A stretch of DNA of 64,000 nucleotides from an uncultured Latescibacterota bacterium (GTDB lineage: Bacteria > Latescibacterota > UBA2968 > UBA8231), in NCBI GenBank assembly GCA_958295495.1, contig OY282352.1:248001-312000 (forward strand), written 5' to 3'. A model generated the notes under the pieces. That model worked only from the letters and a program-made list of their open reading frames with translations. It was not told the origin of the DNA and did not search any database. The first letter of the stretch is position 1, and every line of letters begins with the position of its first letter. The translations under genes were made by a program, and so were the position numbers. This document shows positions 8,130 through 17,364 of this stretch, one piece after another.

Positions 8130-9998
8130 CTATATGAGCTCATCTATATGTATTTTGTAGGACTTATCGACAACAATGACGAGCATTGTTTTGGCGCGGC
8201 TCATACCGGTATAGAGTAACCTGCTCAGATATTTTGGGTGGAAGAAAACGACGCTTCCTCCCGCAACCATCATGTCGTCTGTTACAGAGAGAACCAAGAA
8301 TACCAATTCGCTTTCCAGTCCTTGGAAGTCATAGACGGTACTATACCTGAGTTTGTTGGATGGAGAAGAACTGGTAACGATAACCCTTTCCACCTCTGTA
8401 AGGGATTCTTTTTCTACGTCGCGTATATCGAGCAGAGCACAGTCGCCATACTTGCGTTGGGTATCAATACCTAGATTATTCCGGTCACCGGTGAACAGCA
8501 GGACCATCTGCTCCGAGGAGAAACCTCTCTTTTCGAAATCACTGACTAGGTCATTCATCAGCTCTTCCAATGTGGGGAGTTTTTTATCTTCTTCTGAGAT
8601 ATCCTTATCCTGTGTCGATTGGAAGTATTTTATTTCAAAGTCTGGACCATGTACGCCGTTCATCGGGGGAGGTAGGTTCTTATTGTCAAGAAATATGGAG
8701 AATGCTTCGGCAATCTCCTGTGTACTCCGGCAATTGATTGCCAGCCTAAAATAGGAGAAGTTTTTGACTTTTTGGTTTTCTAATGATTCTTTCAGTATTT
8801 TCTTCCAGTCTCCATCGAATTGCAGATCAACTATATTCTGATTTTCAAAGTCGCCGAATAGCCTCCATTTGCCGTTGGCCAATCCCTCTTCCAGCAGCGC
8901 GTTCATCAGTTCCAGAAATACCTCGTCATATAGATTCTGAGCCTCGTCAACAATCAAATAGTCGAAATTCTTTTTCCCCTCCTCCTTTACGTTAATCATA
9001 TCTCTAATGAATGCTCCCCATTCTGCAGCTTTGTATTCTGGGTTCAGAGACTCTTCGAGCGTAGGGTATTTCGATAGTATATTGCGGTAATTCTTTTCGA
9101 GAGCGGGAACCTTTGCAGGCAGAGTCAAAGGTGTACCTGCCTCAACTCCATCTATATTCTTTGCCCATTTCTCAAGACGGTAGCCCAGATAGGGATTGCT
9201 GCACAACAGGGCGACTGTCTTCTTCGCACCATTCTCGCTCGCACCTCCCAGTTCCTTGGCTAGTTCCATGGCCAGAATGGTCTTGCCCGTGCCTGCCGCG
9301 CCGTAAATTACGCCACGGTCATTCTCCCTTACTTGAGTCAATATGGCGAGTTGATTGGCTGTTAGACTCAGGAACTCTTGGTGGTAAGTATCTAAGTCGT
9401 AACGGATAATATCTCTTTTTTCTGACATATCGGTGTTCCCCAATTTATTCTGTAGCTCCTTTAAAGCTTTATGTGCATCGGTATCAAGAAGCTTTTTTGG
9501 TGGCCCAAGCTTTTTTCTTTTTTGGCAGGCATAATTCTCCAACCTCGTGGTTAGGGAATCGCCTAGGATATCTGTCTGGTTTATTACCAACGTCCCCTTG
9601 GGTGGGTTCGCGGCCGTACCCGAGACCGCCACGGCACATCCAAGCGTAAGCGGGCCAAAATAGGACGGCGCAAATCGATTCAAGGCAGACATGGCATTTT
9701 GGGCTTGTTCGGTAGGCGATGATACCGATTCACGGGGATAATTTGTACGCCACCATTGATTATTCTCGTCGATTTCAAAGGAGCCGTCCTTAACCTCCAG
9801 ACAAATGACTGTATAGTACGGATCGGGAATGAAAATGACGAAATCAATCTCGCACGGCCCACCAAACTTCACGGAATCTTCCAACAATTTTGAATGAAAT
9901 ACCGTCCACTTTCTGGCACGAGGACTTCTTATGAGTTGATCGAATATGACTTTTTCATAGTGCTTGATGGGAGCTTCATTAGGAATCACTTTGGGCAT
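8130..9998 (-). CDS. NERD nuclease-like domain plus SF1 (DUF2075/UvrD-like) helicase
   Basis: 622 aa. The N-terminus has a NERD-type PD-(D/E)xK core: E50-I-D52 then E68-V-K70. From residue about 230 comes a superfamily 1 helicase: Walker A GAAGTGKT (233-240), Walker B VDEAQNL (350-356), a Q/R motif NCRSTQEIAEAF, and a final YTGMSRAKTMLVIVVD. Such NERD-helicases process DNA and are often found among mobile or defence genes, but no partner gene adjoins it here. Moderately AT-rich relative to the metabolic neighbours, suggesting transfer. Start is the ATG at 9998. Confidence 0.85.
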   Translation of the reverse strand: MPKVIPNEAPIKHYEKVIFDQLIRSPRARKWTVFHSKLLEDSVKFGGPCEIDFVIFIPDPYYTVICLEVKDGSFEIDENNQWWRTNYPRESVSSPTEQAQNAMSALNRFAPSYFGPLTLGCAVAVSGTAANPPKGTLVINQTDILGDSLTTRLENYACQKRKKLGPPKKLLDTDAHKALKELQNKLGNTDMSEKRDIIRYDLDTYHQEFLSLTANQLAILTQVRENDRGVIYGAAGTGKTILAMELAKELGGASENGAKKTVALLCSNPYLGYRLEKWAKNIDGVEAGTPLTLPAKVPALEKNYRNILSKYPTLEESLNPEYKAAEWGAFIRDMINVKEEGKKNFDYLIVDEAQNLYDEVFLELMNALLEEGLANGKWRLFGDFENQNIVDLQFDGDWKKILKESLENQKVKNFSYFRLAINCRSTQEIAEAFSIFLDNKNLPPPMNGVHGPDFEIKYFQSTQDKDISEEDKKLPTLEELMNDLVSDFEKRGFSSEQMVLLFTGDRNNLGIDTQRKYGDCALLDIRDVEKESLTEVERVIVTSSSPSNKLRYSTVYDFQGLESELVFLVLSVTDDMMVAGGSVVFFHPKYLSRLLYTGMSRAKTMLVIVVDKSYKIHIDELI

Positions 9999-10202
9999 AT
10001 CACAGTCTCCCTGTCAGACGCTGTTTACTCAACGTATCAAAAAGGTTCAACGGATCATTTTATGAATGATTCAGGGTTGCAAATAATATAGCATCATAGG
10101 TTAAATGTCAAATTCGAGTGGACCTGCTCAGGAGAGTTGGTCGCTACCTCACGGTCCTCTTTCAGCAGCGAGACGCCATCGGCGTATTGGGCCGCTAAAG
10201 CC

Positions 10203-10835
10203 CTAGCGGTCGGCCCTCTTGCGGAACAAGGCTTCCCAGCGATCGAGTTCGCCCGGGGGAAGCGGTGGGTGGGGTTCGGTGCCGTCGCGGGCAGGCGTGC
10301 TTGGTGCTTGGTCGGCTCCCTTGCGGAACAGGTCTTCCCAGTGGTCTAGTTCGCCCGGGTCGAGGGGCGGGTGGGATTCGGTGCCGTCGCGGGTGGGCGC
10401 AGGCGCGCTCGGTGCCCGGACAGGTCCTGTAAGTTCGTCGAGAAAATCCTCAGAACAGGTCGAGCGGATCTTGTGCCGCGCGGCGCAGCGCTGGACTGCG
10501 CGGTCCGAGCTGATGACCCGCAGCCACTTGGCACCGTGCTTTTGCGCGACTGCTCGTGCAATCAGATCGTCGGCCTGCTGAGGGTAACGCGAGAATTCTA
10601 TGGTGACGTGTGGGCCGCTTGTGCGGGCGGTGCGCGGCGATGCTCCGATGCCATCGTAGTACAGGGTAATGTGTTTGTCGGCGCGGCGGCCGTAGGCCGC
10701 GAGTGCCTGCTGCAAGCGGCTGCGTGCTCGTTCCAGCGCATCGCCGCGGCCTTGGAAGAGCTGACTTGATTTGATGAGATTGTAGCCGTCTATGAGCAGG
10801 TGCTCCCTCTTGGTAGCCACCACTGCCGTCCTCAC
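10203..10835 (-). CDS. NYN-domain (YacP-like) ribonuclease
   Basis: 210 aa. The NYN/PIN-like fold is shown by LLIDGYNLI (14-22), YYDGIG, QADDLIARAV and VISSDRAVQRCA, giving the conserved Asp set of YacP/Rae1-type RNases, which cleave RNA, in some species on ribosomes. The C-terminus is unusual: a 30-residue unit TRDGTESHPPLDPGELDHWE...LFRKGAD is repeated as ARDGTEPHPPLPPGELDRWEALFRKRAD. The start is GTG overlapping the stop of the GHMP kinase gene (GTGA), so the pair is translationally coupled. Confidence 0.8.
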   Translation of the reverse strand: MRTAVVATKREHLLIDGYNLIKSSQLFQGRGDALERARSRLQQALAAYGRRADKHITLYYDGIGASPRTARTSGPHVTIEFSRYPQQADDLIARAVAQKHGAKWLRVISSDRAVQRCAARHKIRSTCSEDFLDELTGPVRAPSAPAPTRDGTESHPPLDPGELDHWEDLFRKGADQAPSTPARDGTEPHPPLPPGELDRWEALFRKRADR

Positions 10836-12676
10836 GCGAGATGGATGCCTTGGGCGTTGAGTTGGTAGGAGACCACGCTGCTTTTGGCAAAGGCCGCACG
10901 TTGGCGCAGCTTGTCGAGCTTGGTGCGCAACGCGGCCGCTTGCCCCTCTGCGGCGATGAGGAGGGCGAAGCCGCCGCCGCCAGCCCCGGTGAGAAGCCCG
11001 CCCTCGGTCAGGTCGGTGATCTGCGGATTCTCAAAAAGGTGTTGCAAGGCGTCGTTGGTGGCTTGGGGGTCGAGGATGCAGCGCAATTGCCAGTAGCGGT
11101 TGGCTAGCTGCCCGAGATCGGGGTATGCGCCCGCGCGCAGCGCAGCCACCACGTCGTCGTGAATGGCCAGCGACTCGCGGATGGCGGCATAGCGCTGGCG
11201 ATCCCGCGACAGATAGGCGTCGAGAACGACGTTGAGGCCGCGGGTCGAAGAGCGCGATATCCCCGTGTCGAAGAGCACGACCCGCTCGGTGAACAAGCGT
11301 TCGTCCACCTCGGTGAGGAACGTGCGCTCGGGCGCGGGTAGGCCCTTGGTCGGCGGCGCGTAGAAGTTTTTGATGGCCGAAGGGCCGCCGCTGGCACCGC
11401 GTGCATCCTGCCAGCCGCTGTTGAGGCCGAGGCTCTGTTCGAGCATGAGGCTTTGGTCGTAGAGGCCGGGGTACTCGCAGGCCGGCGCGGCGTAGGGGTG
11501 GCCGGAGAGGTGGTAGAGCATTTTGAGAATGGCGGCGGACAAGATGCCGCTGGTCCCCAGGCCGGACCCTTGTAGCACCTTGCTACTGGTGGTGATTTCC
11601 AAGCCACCACCGCCGGTAAAGGCGGCGATGTCTTCGATGATGTCCGTGGAGTCCGGCCGGACGATGCCCACGTGGACCAGCCCTTGTTTGACCAACCGCA
11701 GGGCTTCGTCGCCGCTGCGGCGGTAGGCAAAGAACAGCTCGCTGACGGTCGCGGCTGAGCTATTTTTGCTGGCCTCAAAGTCGGCCTTGAAGCCCCGGGA
11801 GCGCGAGCGGAGGATGAGTTGGGGTTCGGCCAGCCTCCGGGTGGTGACCTCCAGCGGCGGTTGGGCACGCTCTTGCTGGCCCTGTTGCAGATTGACGGCG
11901 ATGTTGAGGGTCTTGCCGCCCTGTTCCTTGCTGCGCAGGTGATTGTCCGAAGCATTGGCACTAGAGATGCCCAAGCGCAGGGGTGCTTGGATGCAAAAGG
12001 TTTGCTCGTAGGCCGCTTCGATCATCCGCGGCGCAGTGGCGCGGCCACTGTCGAGGGCGGCCAAGCTGCGCTGCAGGTCAATGCTCTGTACCTGGTTGAT
12101 CCGCGCCTCGTAAGCGGCAGCCAGTTTTTCTACTTGCTTGGCTTCTTTGAGCTGGACGATGTCTTGGCCGTCGATGCAGCAGGGCGGCAGTGCTCGCCGC
12201 CAGGCCCGCGACTCACCGGCCAGCGTCCGGTAGATGTCGGACATGATACGGGCGACGCGCATGCCACGCAGAGAGCGGACCGAGACCTCGCATTCTTCTA
12301 GATAGGCATTGAGGCGTTTGAGCACCTGCAAGAGCACCTTGGGGGATCCGGGCGGCAAAAGCCGCAGCAATTGGCCGTGATCGAGATCGACCAAACCATC
12401 GACTAAATCGACGGTTAGCTGAGGCAGCTCTTTGGCGACCGCATTGCCGAAGAGCTCGTCCCACTCGCCGGGCGTGGTCGCTGCGAGAAGTGCGTCGATG
12501 GCCGCAGGGGTTTCTAAGCGGGACAAAAGTGCTTGATTGAAGAGCAGATTGCGGAGGAAGCGGCGCTTTTCCTCGGGTTTGCCGCCGGTCCGCGCCGCGT
12601 CGAGGATGTGATCGACGAGCGATTGGACTTCGCGCAAATCAGCGGCTTGTTCGAGACGTTCGAGAAATGCTTTCAT
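10832..12676 (-). CDS. GHMP-family sugar kinase, L-fucokinase-like
   Basis: About 614 aa. The C-terminal half is a GHMP kinase: substrate segment PLRLGISSANASDN, the ATP loop VLQGSGLGTSGILSAA, and motif 3 TGAGGGGFALL. These match fucokinase-like and heptokinase members rather than galactokinases. The N-terminal about 200 residues are helical and not recognised; they are too short and lack the motifs of the GDP-fucose pyrophosphorylase domain of bifunctional FKP. Likely phosphorylates a free sugar such as L-fucose at C1. ATG at 12676 chosen over a TTG four codons upstream; neither has a good ribosome site. Confidence 0.75.
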   Translation of the reverse strand: MKAFLERLEQAADLREVQSLVDHILDAARTGGKPEEKRRFLRNLLFNQALLSRLETPAAIDALLAATTPGEWDELFGNAVAKELPQLTVDLVDGLVDLDHGQLLRLLPPGSPKVLLQVLKRLNAYLEECEVSVRSLRGMRVARIMSDIYRTLAGESRAWRRALPPCCIDGQDIVQLKEAKQVEKLAAAYEARINQVQSIDLQRSLAALDSGRATAPRMIEAAYEQTFCIQAPLRLGISSANASDNHLRSKEQGGKTLNIAVNLQQGQQERAQPPLEVTTRRLAEPQLILRSRSRGFKADFEASKNSSAATVSELFFAYRRSGDEALRLVKQGLVHVGIVRPDSTDIIEDIAAFTGGGGLEITTSSKVLQGSGLGTSGILSAAILKMLYHLSGHPYAAPACEYPGLYDQSLMLEQSLGLNSGWQDARGASGGPSAIKNFYAPPTKGLPAPERTFLTEVDERLFTERVVLFDTGISRSSTRGLNVVLDAYLSRDRQRYAAIRESLAIHDDVVAALRAGAYPDLGQLANRYWQLRCILDPQATNDALQHLFENPQITDLTEGGLLTGAGGGGFALLIAAEGQAAALRTKLDKLRQRAAFAKSSVVSYQLNAQGIHLA

Positions 12677-12745
12677 GCGCGTTAGCAAGGGGTGAGGGTG
12701 CGCTGCAATCGGCGAAAATTATACGCAAAAAACGCGCGCCGCGCA

Positions 12746-13366
12746 TCAGCGGGGGGCGGCAGCGGGCATTAGCTCGCCGGCTTCCACGGCGAAGTCGAGG
12801 TGGTTTTGTTGCGGGGGCAGCGGACAGATATAGGTGGGATTGTACGCGCAGTATGGGTTATAAGCATTATTGAAATCAATGACATACATGCCGTCATCCT
12901 CCCGCGTCAGGCGCGCGTAGCGGCCGCCGCCATAGGTGGTGTGGCCGTTGGTCCGATCCTTGAAGAAGACTTCTGCTTCGCCGGTTTGCGGACTGCGGTA
13001 CACCTCTAGCCAAAAGTTTTTTTCGCCAAAGGCCGAAACAAAGCGTCCAAAGCGCTCGAGCTCGGTGGCGGTGCCGTCGGTATTGGGGATTTCGACGATG
13101 CGCTGGCGACCGTAGATGTGCAGCTCGCCCCTCAGGCGATAGCGGAGCTCAATGGGATAGTACTCAAGCCGCTCAAAGTGGGTGCGCTGCGCTGGCAGCA
13201 GCGGCGACTCCTCGCTTTTGAGCAGGCTGTCCTTGGCGGCGCGGAGTGCTTCAATTTGGGCGCGGGTGGAGTCGTCGGCTGAGGCAGACCCAAAGGACAG
13301 GGATAGACAGCAAGCGATGGCGTAGAGTGGGGTTTTACGTTCAAAAATGAATAGGCTCACAGGCAT
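12746..13366 (-). CDS. DUF1684 secreted protein
   Basis: 206 aa with an N-terminal signal-like segment (hydrophobic residues about 12-29 ending SASA). The body has the DUF1684 hallmarks: a K-D-x-L-L-K-S-E-x-SPLL start, FFKDRTNGHTTYGGGRYARL, and the strongly conserved VIDFNNAYNPYCAYNPTYICPLPP. Family function is unknown. Start ATG follows GGAGA. The gene lies 69 bp after the GHMP kinase start on the same strand. Confidence 0.8.
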   Translation of the reverse strand: MPVSLFIFERKTPLYAIACCLSLSFGSASADDSTRAQIEALRAAKDSLLKSEESPLLPAQRTHFERLEYYPIELRYRLRGELHIYGRQRIVEIPNTDGTATELERFGRFVSAFGEKNFWLEVYRSPQTGEAEVFFKDRTNGHTTYGGGRYARLTREDDGMYVIDFNNAYNPYCAYNPTYICPLPPQQNHLDFAVEAGELMPAAAPR

Positions 13367-13532
13367 GACAAATTCTCCGCTAGGTCTATTTTAGACTCAA
13401 TGTGGAAACGAAGCGACAAAGCCCCACAGGTTCTACTGTTTGAACAAGGGTATTGCCGAGACGATCAAGACGAGTAAAGCACAAAAGGCTGCCTTTTTTA
13501 CGCTCTATTTTCGTCCTCACCCACTACCCGCG

Positions 13533-13619
13533 CTTGGGCTTGCCGCGGAACATTGGGCGGGCGGTGGCGTTACGGGAACAGCGCTGCCCGTCAATGGGGG
13601 TTGGTTAGCACCGATCTGA
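13533..13619 (+). pseudogene. C-terminal remnant of a short-chain dehydrogenase
   Basis: The frame reads LGLAAEHWAGGGVTGTALPV then NGGWLAPI and stop. The VTGTALPVNGGW end is the highly conserved tail of SDR oxidoreductases. Nothing upstream continues the frame as an SDR, so this is only the last 28 codons or so of a lost gene. Confidence 0.6.
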
Positions 13620-13623
13620 TAAC

Positions 13624-13914
13624 ATGGACGAGGGTTGGTCCATCGTCGAAGTGAACCGCGTCGGGGGAAGGTCGCGGTTGACATCCTACCTAGCTGTCGC
13701 GCCGTTGAAAATTCTCAGCCCCAAGGCCGCGGCCGATTACAGTACCGCCGTGCTTTCGAGCTATGGCGGCGGTTTGGTTGCCGGCGATTGCGCCCGGTTG
13801 CGCGTGCGCTGCGGTCGAGGGGCCGAGCTCTTTTTGGGCACCCAAGCCTTTACCAAAGTCTATAAGGCCACCGACGGTCAAGTTGTACGCCAGGAAGTCA
13901 ATTGTGCTGGATAG
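13624..13914 (+). pseudogene. UreD (urease accessory) N-terminal fragment
   Basis: 96 aa. LAVAPLKILSPKA, AVLSSYGGGLVAGDCARLRV and GAELFLGTQAFTKVYKA match the N-terminal third of UreD/UreH, which helps load nickel into urease. Full proteins are near 270-300 aa; here the frame stops and the rest is absent. No other urease genes are in the window. Sits between two other gene fragments. Confidence 0.65.
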
Positions 13915-14053
13915 TTATCCTGAACAAATTGATCGCCTGCACCTACGCCGGCTCTCGGCACAGCATATATATTCCGCTTGCGTTTTTTGAGACATCTTCG
14001 GATAAACGATTCGTGCTGTTTGTCTTCGCAGAGGACGGTTATTTTAGGGCGAT

Positions 14054-14942
14054 TCACGGCGCAAGCCCTAGGGCGTAGAGTTCGGATATTTTTAACATCG
14101 TGTCGTTTTTGACGTCCAGGATGCGCGTATGACTCTCCGGTTCACGTCCCAACCAAACCGCCTTGTCGCTGAGAAAATCAATCGCTTCTGGATGGTGCGA
14201 AATCAATATGGTCTGTGGCAAAGTATCGCCACAGCCATCTTCCAACTCGGCGAGCCAAGAGTCGCAAGCCCACAAAGCCGGGCAGAACATCGCGCAGGTG
14301 ATCCATCGCCTCAAAGATTTGGCGCGGATTCTCTTGTAAACGTCCCTGATACCACGACGCAAAATTCTCACCGCTGTCGCTGAGTCTATCGGCGTCGGAA
14401 TCCGAACCGCTCCTCATGCGTTTTGTCTCCAAAAAGAGCGTCACAAAACGGCGGACTTGATCTCGAAAAGCACACAACCGGGTATTGTCGTGCCGGTCGG
14501 CTACTGGTGCAAGACCCGATTGCGTCCAATCGAAAGAGTATTTGGGGCCCTCGCTGTGATCGTCGCGGTAGAGCTGTACTTCACCGTTTACAAAAGCAAA
14601 GAGTGGCTTGTCATCGGACAGAAGTTTTTCGCGTATTACTCGTGCGGATCGTCTTTCCAAGTTGTGTTCAATTACAAGCCGGTAAAGACATACTTCACCG
14701 GGTATGGCGACTTCCAATTCAAAGTGTTGCTCGAGCTTTGTACTCCAGTGCGTGATGTCAGCAGCGGGAAACAATTCATCGACCCGTGCATCGCCGCGAA
14801 CAAAGTCGCGCAGTTTCCCCACAACCTCAAATACGGCTGACTTACCGCATCCATTTGCTCCAAGCAGCAGCGTCAGCTCTCCGAAACGCAGGTCGAAGTT
14901 GGTGAGGCACTTGTAGTTATCAATGTGAATTCGCTTTAGCAT
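14054..14942 (-). pseudogene. Broken AAA (RecF/OLD-like) ATPase
   Basis: The 5' part (14178-14942) starts MLKRIHIDNYKCLTNFDLRF with Walker A GANGCGKSAVFE (about 33-40). It runs to DVLPGFVGLRL and then goes out of frame; another frame (ending at 14054) continues WLAELEDGCGDTLPQTILIS-HHPEAIDFL to the end. The Walker B/signature region expected between them is missing. The gene has therefore suffered both an internal deletion of roughly 60-70 codons and a frameshift near 14230. Confidence 0.75.
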
Positions 14943-15013
14943 GGTAATCCCCTAGAGAAGTCTCAAATAGATGGTCGAATTGGAGGAGAAAGAACAATCT
15001 TGCCGCTATTCCC

Positions 15014-16189
15014 TCAATGGTGAAAAAGCCGCACCCCCGAATTGATCATCAGCATTTCGTATGCGTCCGCTGCCTCGATTACCAGATCATCCCGCGTTGA
15101 CCCACCAGCTTGGACTAGGTATTCCACGCCTGAACGCTGCGCCCGGTCGATGTTGTCGCGGAAGGGAAAAAGGGCGTCTGAACTCAGCGCTACGCCCTTG
15201 AGCTGGTCCAGCCATTCTTGCTTCTCCTCGGCACTGAGCCGTTTTGGGATCCCGCGGAAGTTAGCTTCCCAAGCCCTGAGTTCGGCCGGGGTGGCGTCGT
15301 CTTGCAGATAGATGTCGATGGCGTTGATTTTTTCCGGGCGCTTGAGGCCCTTGGCGAATTTCATGCCTAACACCTTGGGATGCAGGCGCAGATACCAGTT
15401 GTCGGCCTTGGCACAGGCCAAACGCACGCAGTGGACGCGCGACTGCTGGCCGGCGCCGGTGCCGATGACTTGGCCATCGCGGGCTAGACACACCGAGTTG
15501 GACTGGGTGTACTTGAGGGCGATGGTTGCCACTGTTAGGTCGCGACGGGCACTGGCCGGCAAGTCCTTGCGGGCGGTGACGATGTTGTGGAAAAAGGCGT
15601 CGTCGGGAATAAAATCGTTGCGTTGCTGCGCGAGTTGGACGCCGAATATCTGGCGTTGCTCGGTCGCGGCCGGCGCGTAGTCCGGGTCGATTTGCAGGAT
15701 GCGGTACTGGCCGCCCTTTTTCTTTTTTAAGATCTCTAAAGCCTCGCGCTCGTAGCCGGGGGCGATGATCCCGTCGGAGACCTCAACGCGAATGAGCTCG
15801 GCCGTAGAGAAATCGACCACGTCGCTCAGGGCGATCCAGTCGCCAAAGGAGGCGAGGCGGTCGGCACCACGGGCGCGAGCGTAAGCCGTAGCTAGCGGGC
15901 TGAGGTCGCGGTCGGCGACGAAATAGGCCGCGCTCAGGGCCTCGTCGAGTGGTGCGGCGATGGCAGCACCTGCCGGAGAGACGTGTTTGAACGAAGCAGC
16001 AGCCGGCAGGCCGAGGGCGCGTTTGAGGTCGCGGACAAGCTGATAGGCGTTGAGCGCGTCCATGAGGTTGATGTAGCTAGGGACATCGTTGAGCGGCTCG
16101 ATGGGTAGGTCGCGGCCATCGGCCATAAAGCAGCGGGCCGCTGCTTGGTGGGGGTTGCATCCGTAGCGCATGTCGATTGTAGCAGGCAT
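15014..16189 (-). CDS. purH: AICAR formyltransferase (PurH transformylase domain only)
   Basis: 391 aa. It carries the AICAR transformylase part of PurH: RYGCNPHQAAA near the start, FKHVSPAGAA (about 67-76) with the catalytic Lys-His, and ALKYTQSNSV. It adds the formyl group from 10-formyl-THF to AICAR in purine synthesis. The N-terminal IMP cyclohydrolase domain of the usual 520-aa fusion is absent and must be encoded elsewhere if the step exists. The ATG is preceded by GTGAGGAA. Transcribed away from dapA. Confidence 0.85.
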   Translation of the reverse strand: MPATIDMRYGCNPHQAAARCFMADGRDLPIEPLNDVPSYINLMDALNAYQLVRDLKRALGLPAAASFKHVSPAGAAIAAPLDEALSAAYFVADRDLSPLATAYARARGADRLASFGDWIALSDVVDFSTAELIRVEVSDGIIAPGYEREALEILKKKKGGQYRILQIDPDYAPAATEQRQIFGVQLAQQRNDFIPDDAFFHNIVTARKDLPASARRDLTVATIALKYTQSNSVCLARDGQVIGTGAGQQSRVHCVRLACAKADNWYLRLHPKVLGMKFAKGLKRPEKINAIDIYLQDDATPAELRAWEANFRGIPKRLSAEEKQEWLDQLKGVALSSDALFPFRDNIDRAQRSGVEYLVQAGGSTRDDLVIEAADAYEMLMINSGVRLFHH

Positions 16190-16312
16190 AGTTCCTCACT
16201 CAATGAGACCATTTGACAAAAGTTGGGGCGGCGTATTATGTTCGGCAATCGCGGCAAAAAGACAATCGCCAATCAACCCCCTTTTGACAAGCCAAGGCGA
16301 GGTAAAACGACC

Positions 16313-17350
16313 ATGTTCAAAGGTTGTAGTACGGCCCTAGTGACGCCCATGCGCCCAGACGGCAGCATTGACTACGGCGGCTTGGAACAACTCGTGGAAT
16401 TCCAAATTGCCAACAATATCCAAGCGGTACTCGCGGTCGGCACGACCGGCGAAAGCCCGACTCTGCTGTGGGAGGAGCACAACGAAGTCATCGATCGCAC
16501 GGTCGGGCTGGCTAAGGGCCGCACCCTATCGATTGCCGGCACGGGCAGCAACTCCACCAAGGAAACCTTGGCGGGCAGCGAGCACGCCGCCCACATCGGC
16601 GCGGACGCCGTGCTGCTGGTCGATCCCTACTACAATGGGCCTAGCTCCTTGGAGATCCGCCGCGAATACGTCGAGCCGGTGGCGCGGGCCTTTCCCGAGG
16701 TGCAGGTTATCCCCTACATCATCCCCGGGCGCACTGGCTGCATGATGCAGGTGGAAGATTTGGCCATCCTCGCCCACCAGTACCCCAACGTAGCCCAAGT
16801 CAAAGAGGCGACCGGCGACCTAGACAACATGGCCAAGACGCGCCGGCTCTGCGGCGACGATTTTACCATCCTCTCGGGCGATGACGACAAGACCGTGGCC
16901 ATGATGAAGAGCGAGGATATCCGGGCCGCTGGCGTGATCTCGGTGATGTCCAACGTCATTCCGGGCCCCATCCAGCGGCTCACCGAGCTGCTCAACGCCG
17001 GCCGGGAGGACGAGGCCGATAGTTTGGCTGAAAAGCTAGCACCGCTTTTTGGCATCGTCGGCGTTGCGACCACTGAGCAGAGCGCTTATGGCCCAGTCGA
17101 GTGCAAGGCGCGCAACCCAGTGCCGGTCAAGACGCTGATGAATATCCTCGGCATGCCGGCCGGGCCGGTGCGGCAGCCGCTGGGCAAGATGACGCGCACG
17201 GGCGTGCAAACGGTGCTGGGGGCCGCACGCCAAGTACACGCCAACGACCCAACGGCTTTTGCGCCGATCTCCGAGTTTTTCCGGGTGGATGTGGAAGCGC
17301 GTCTGCACGACGACTCGCTGGTCGATCGCGTGGCGTATCCATCGTATTAA
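16313..17350 (+). CDS. dapA: 4-hydroxy-tetrahydrodipicolinate synthase
   Basis: 345 aa. FKGCSTALVTPMRPDGSIDY, VGTTGESPTL and VAQVKEATGDLDNM (Schiff-base Lys) mark the DapA/NAL aldolase family, condensing pyruvate with aspartate semialdehyde in lysine/DAP synthesis. The Tyr motif is PYIIPGRTG rather than the usual YNVPSRTG, and the C-terminus is about 50 aa longer than E. coli DapA. ATG at 16313 follows AGGCGAGG; an in-frame upstream ATG at 16223 has no such site. dapB follows 14 bp downstream, supporting the DapA call over other family members. Confidence 0.87.
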   Translation: MFKGCSTALVTPMRPDGSIDYGGLEQLVEFQIANNIQAVLAVGTTGESPTLLWEEHNEVIDRTVGLAKGRTLSIAGTGSNSTKETLAGSEHAAHIGADAVLLVDPYYNGPSSLEIRREYVEPVARAFPEVQVIPYIIPGRTGCMMQVEDLAILAHQYPNVAQVKEATGDLDNMAKTRRLCGDDFTILSGDDDKTVAMMKSEDIRAAGVISVMSNVIPGPIQRLTELLNAGREDEADSLAEKLAPLFGIVGVATTEQSAYGPVECKARNPVPVKTLMNILGMPAGPVRQPLGKMTRTGVQTVLGAARQVHANDPTAFAPISEFFRVDVEARLHDDSLVDRVAYPSY

Positions 17351-17364
17351 TCGAGGCTAGAGCG

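Noticed and set aside
13483..13499. Rho-independent terminator (AAAAGG-CTG-CCTTTTTT)
   Set aside because: Short 6-bp AT-rich stem with no plus-strand gene ending nearby; likely chance.
17101..17364. Longer dapB starting inside dapA
   Set aside because: The upstream part overlaps dapA and lacks homology; DapB starts at TKIVICGVAGRMG with the ATG at 17365.
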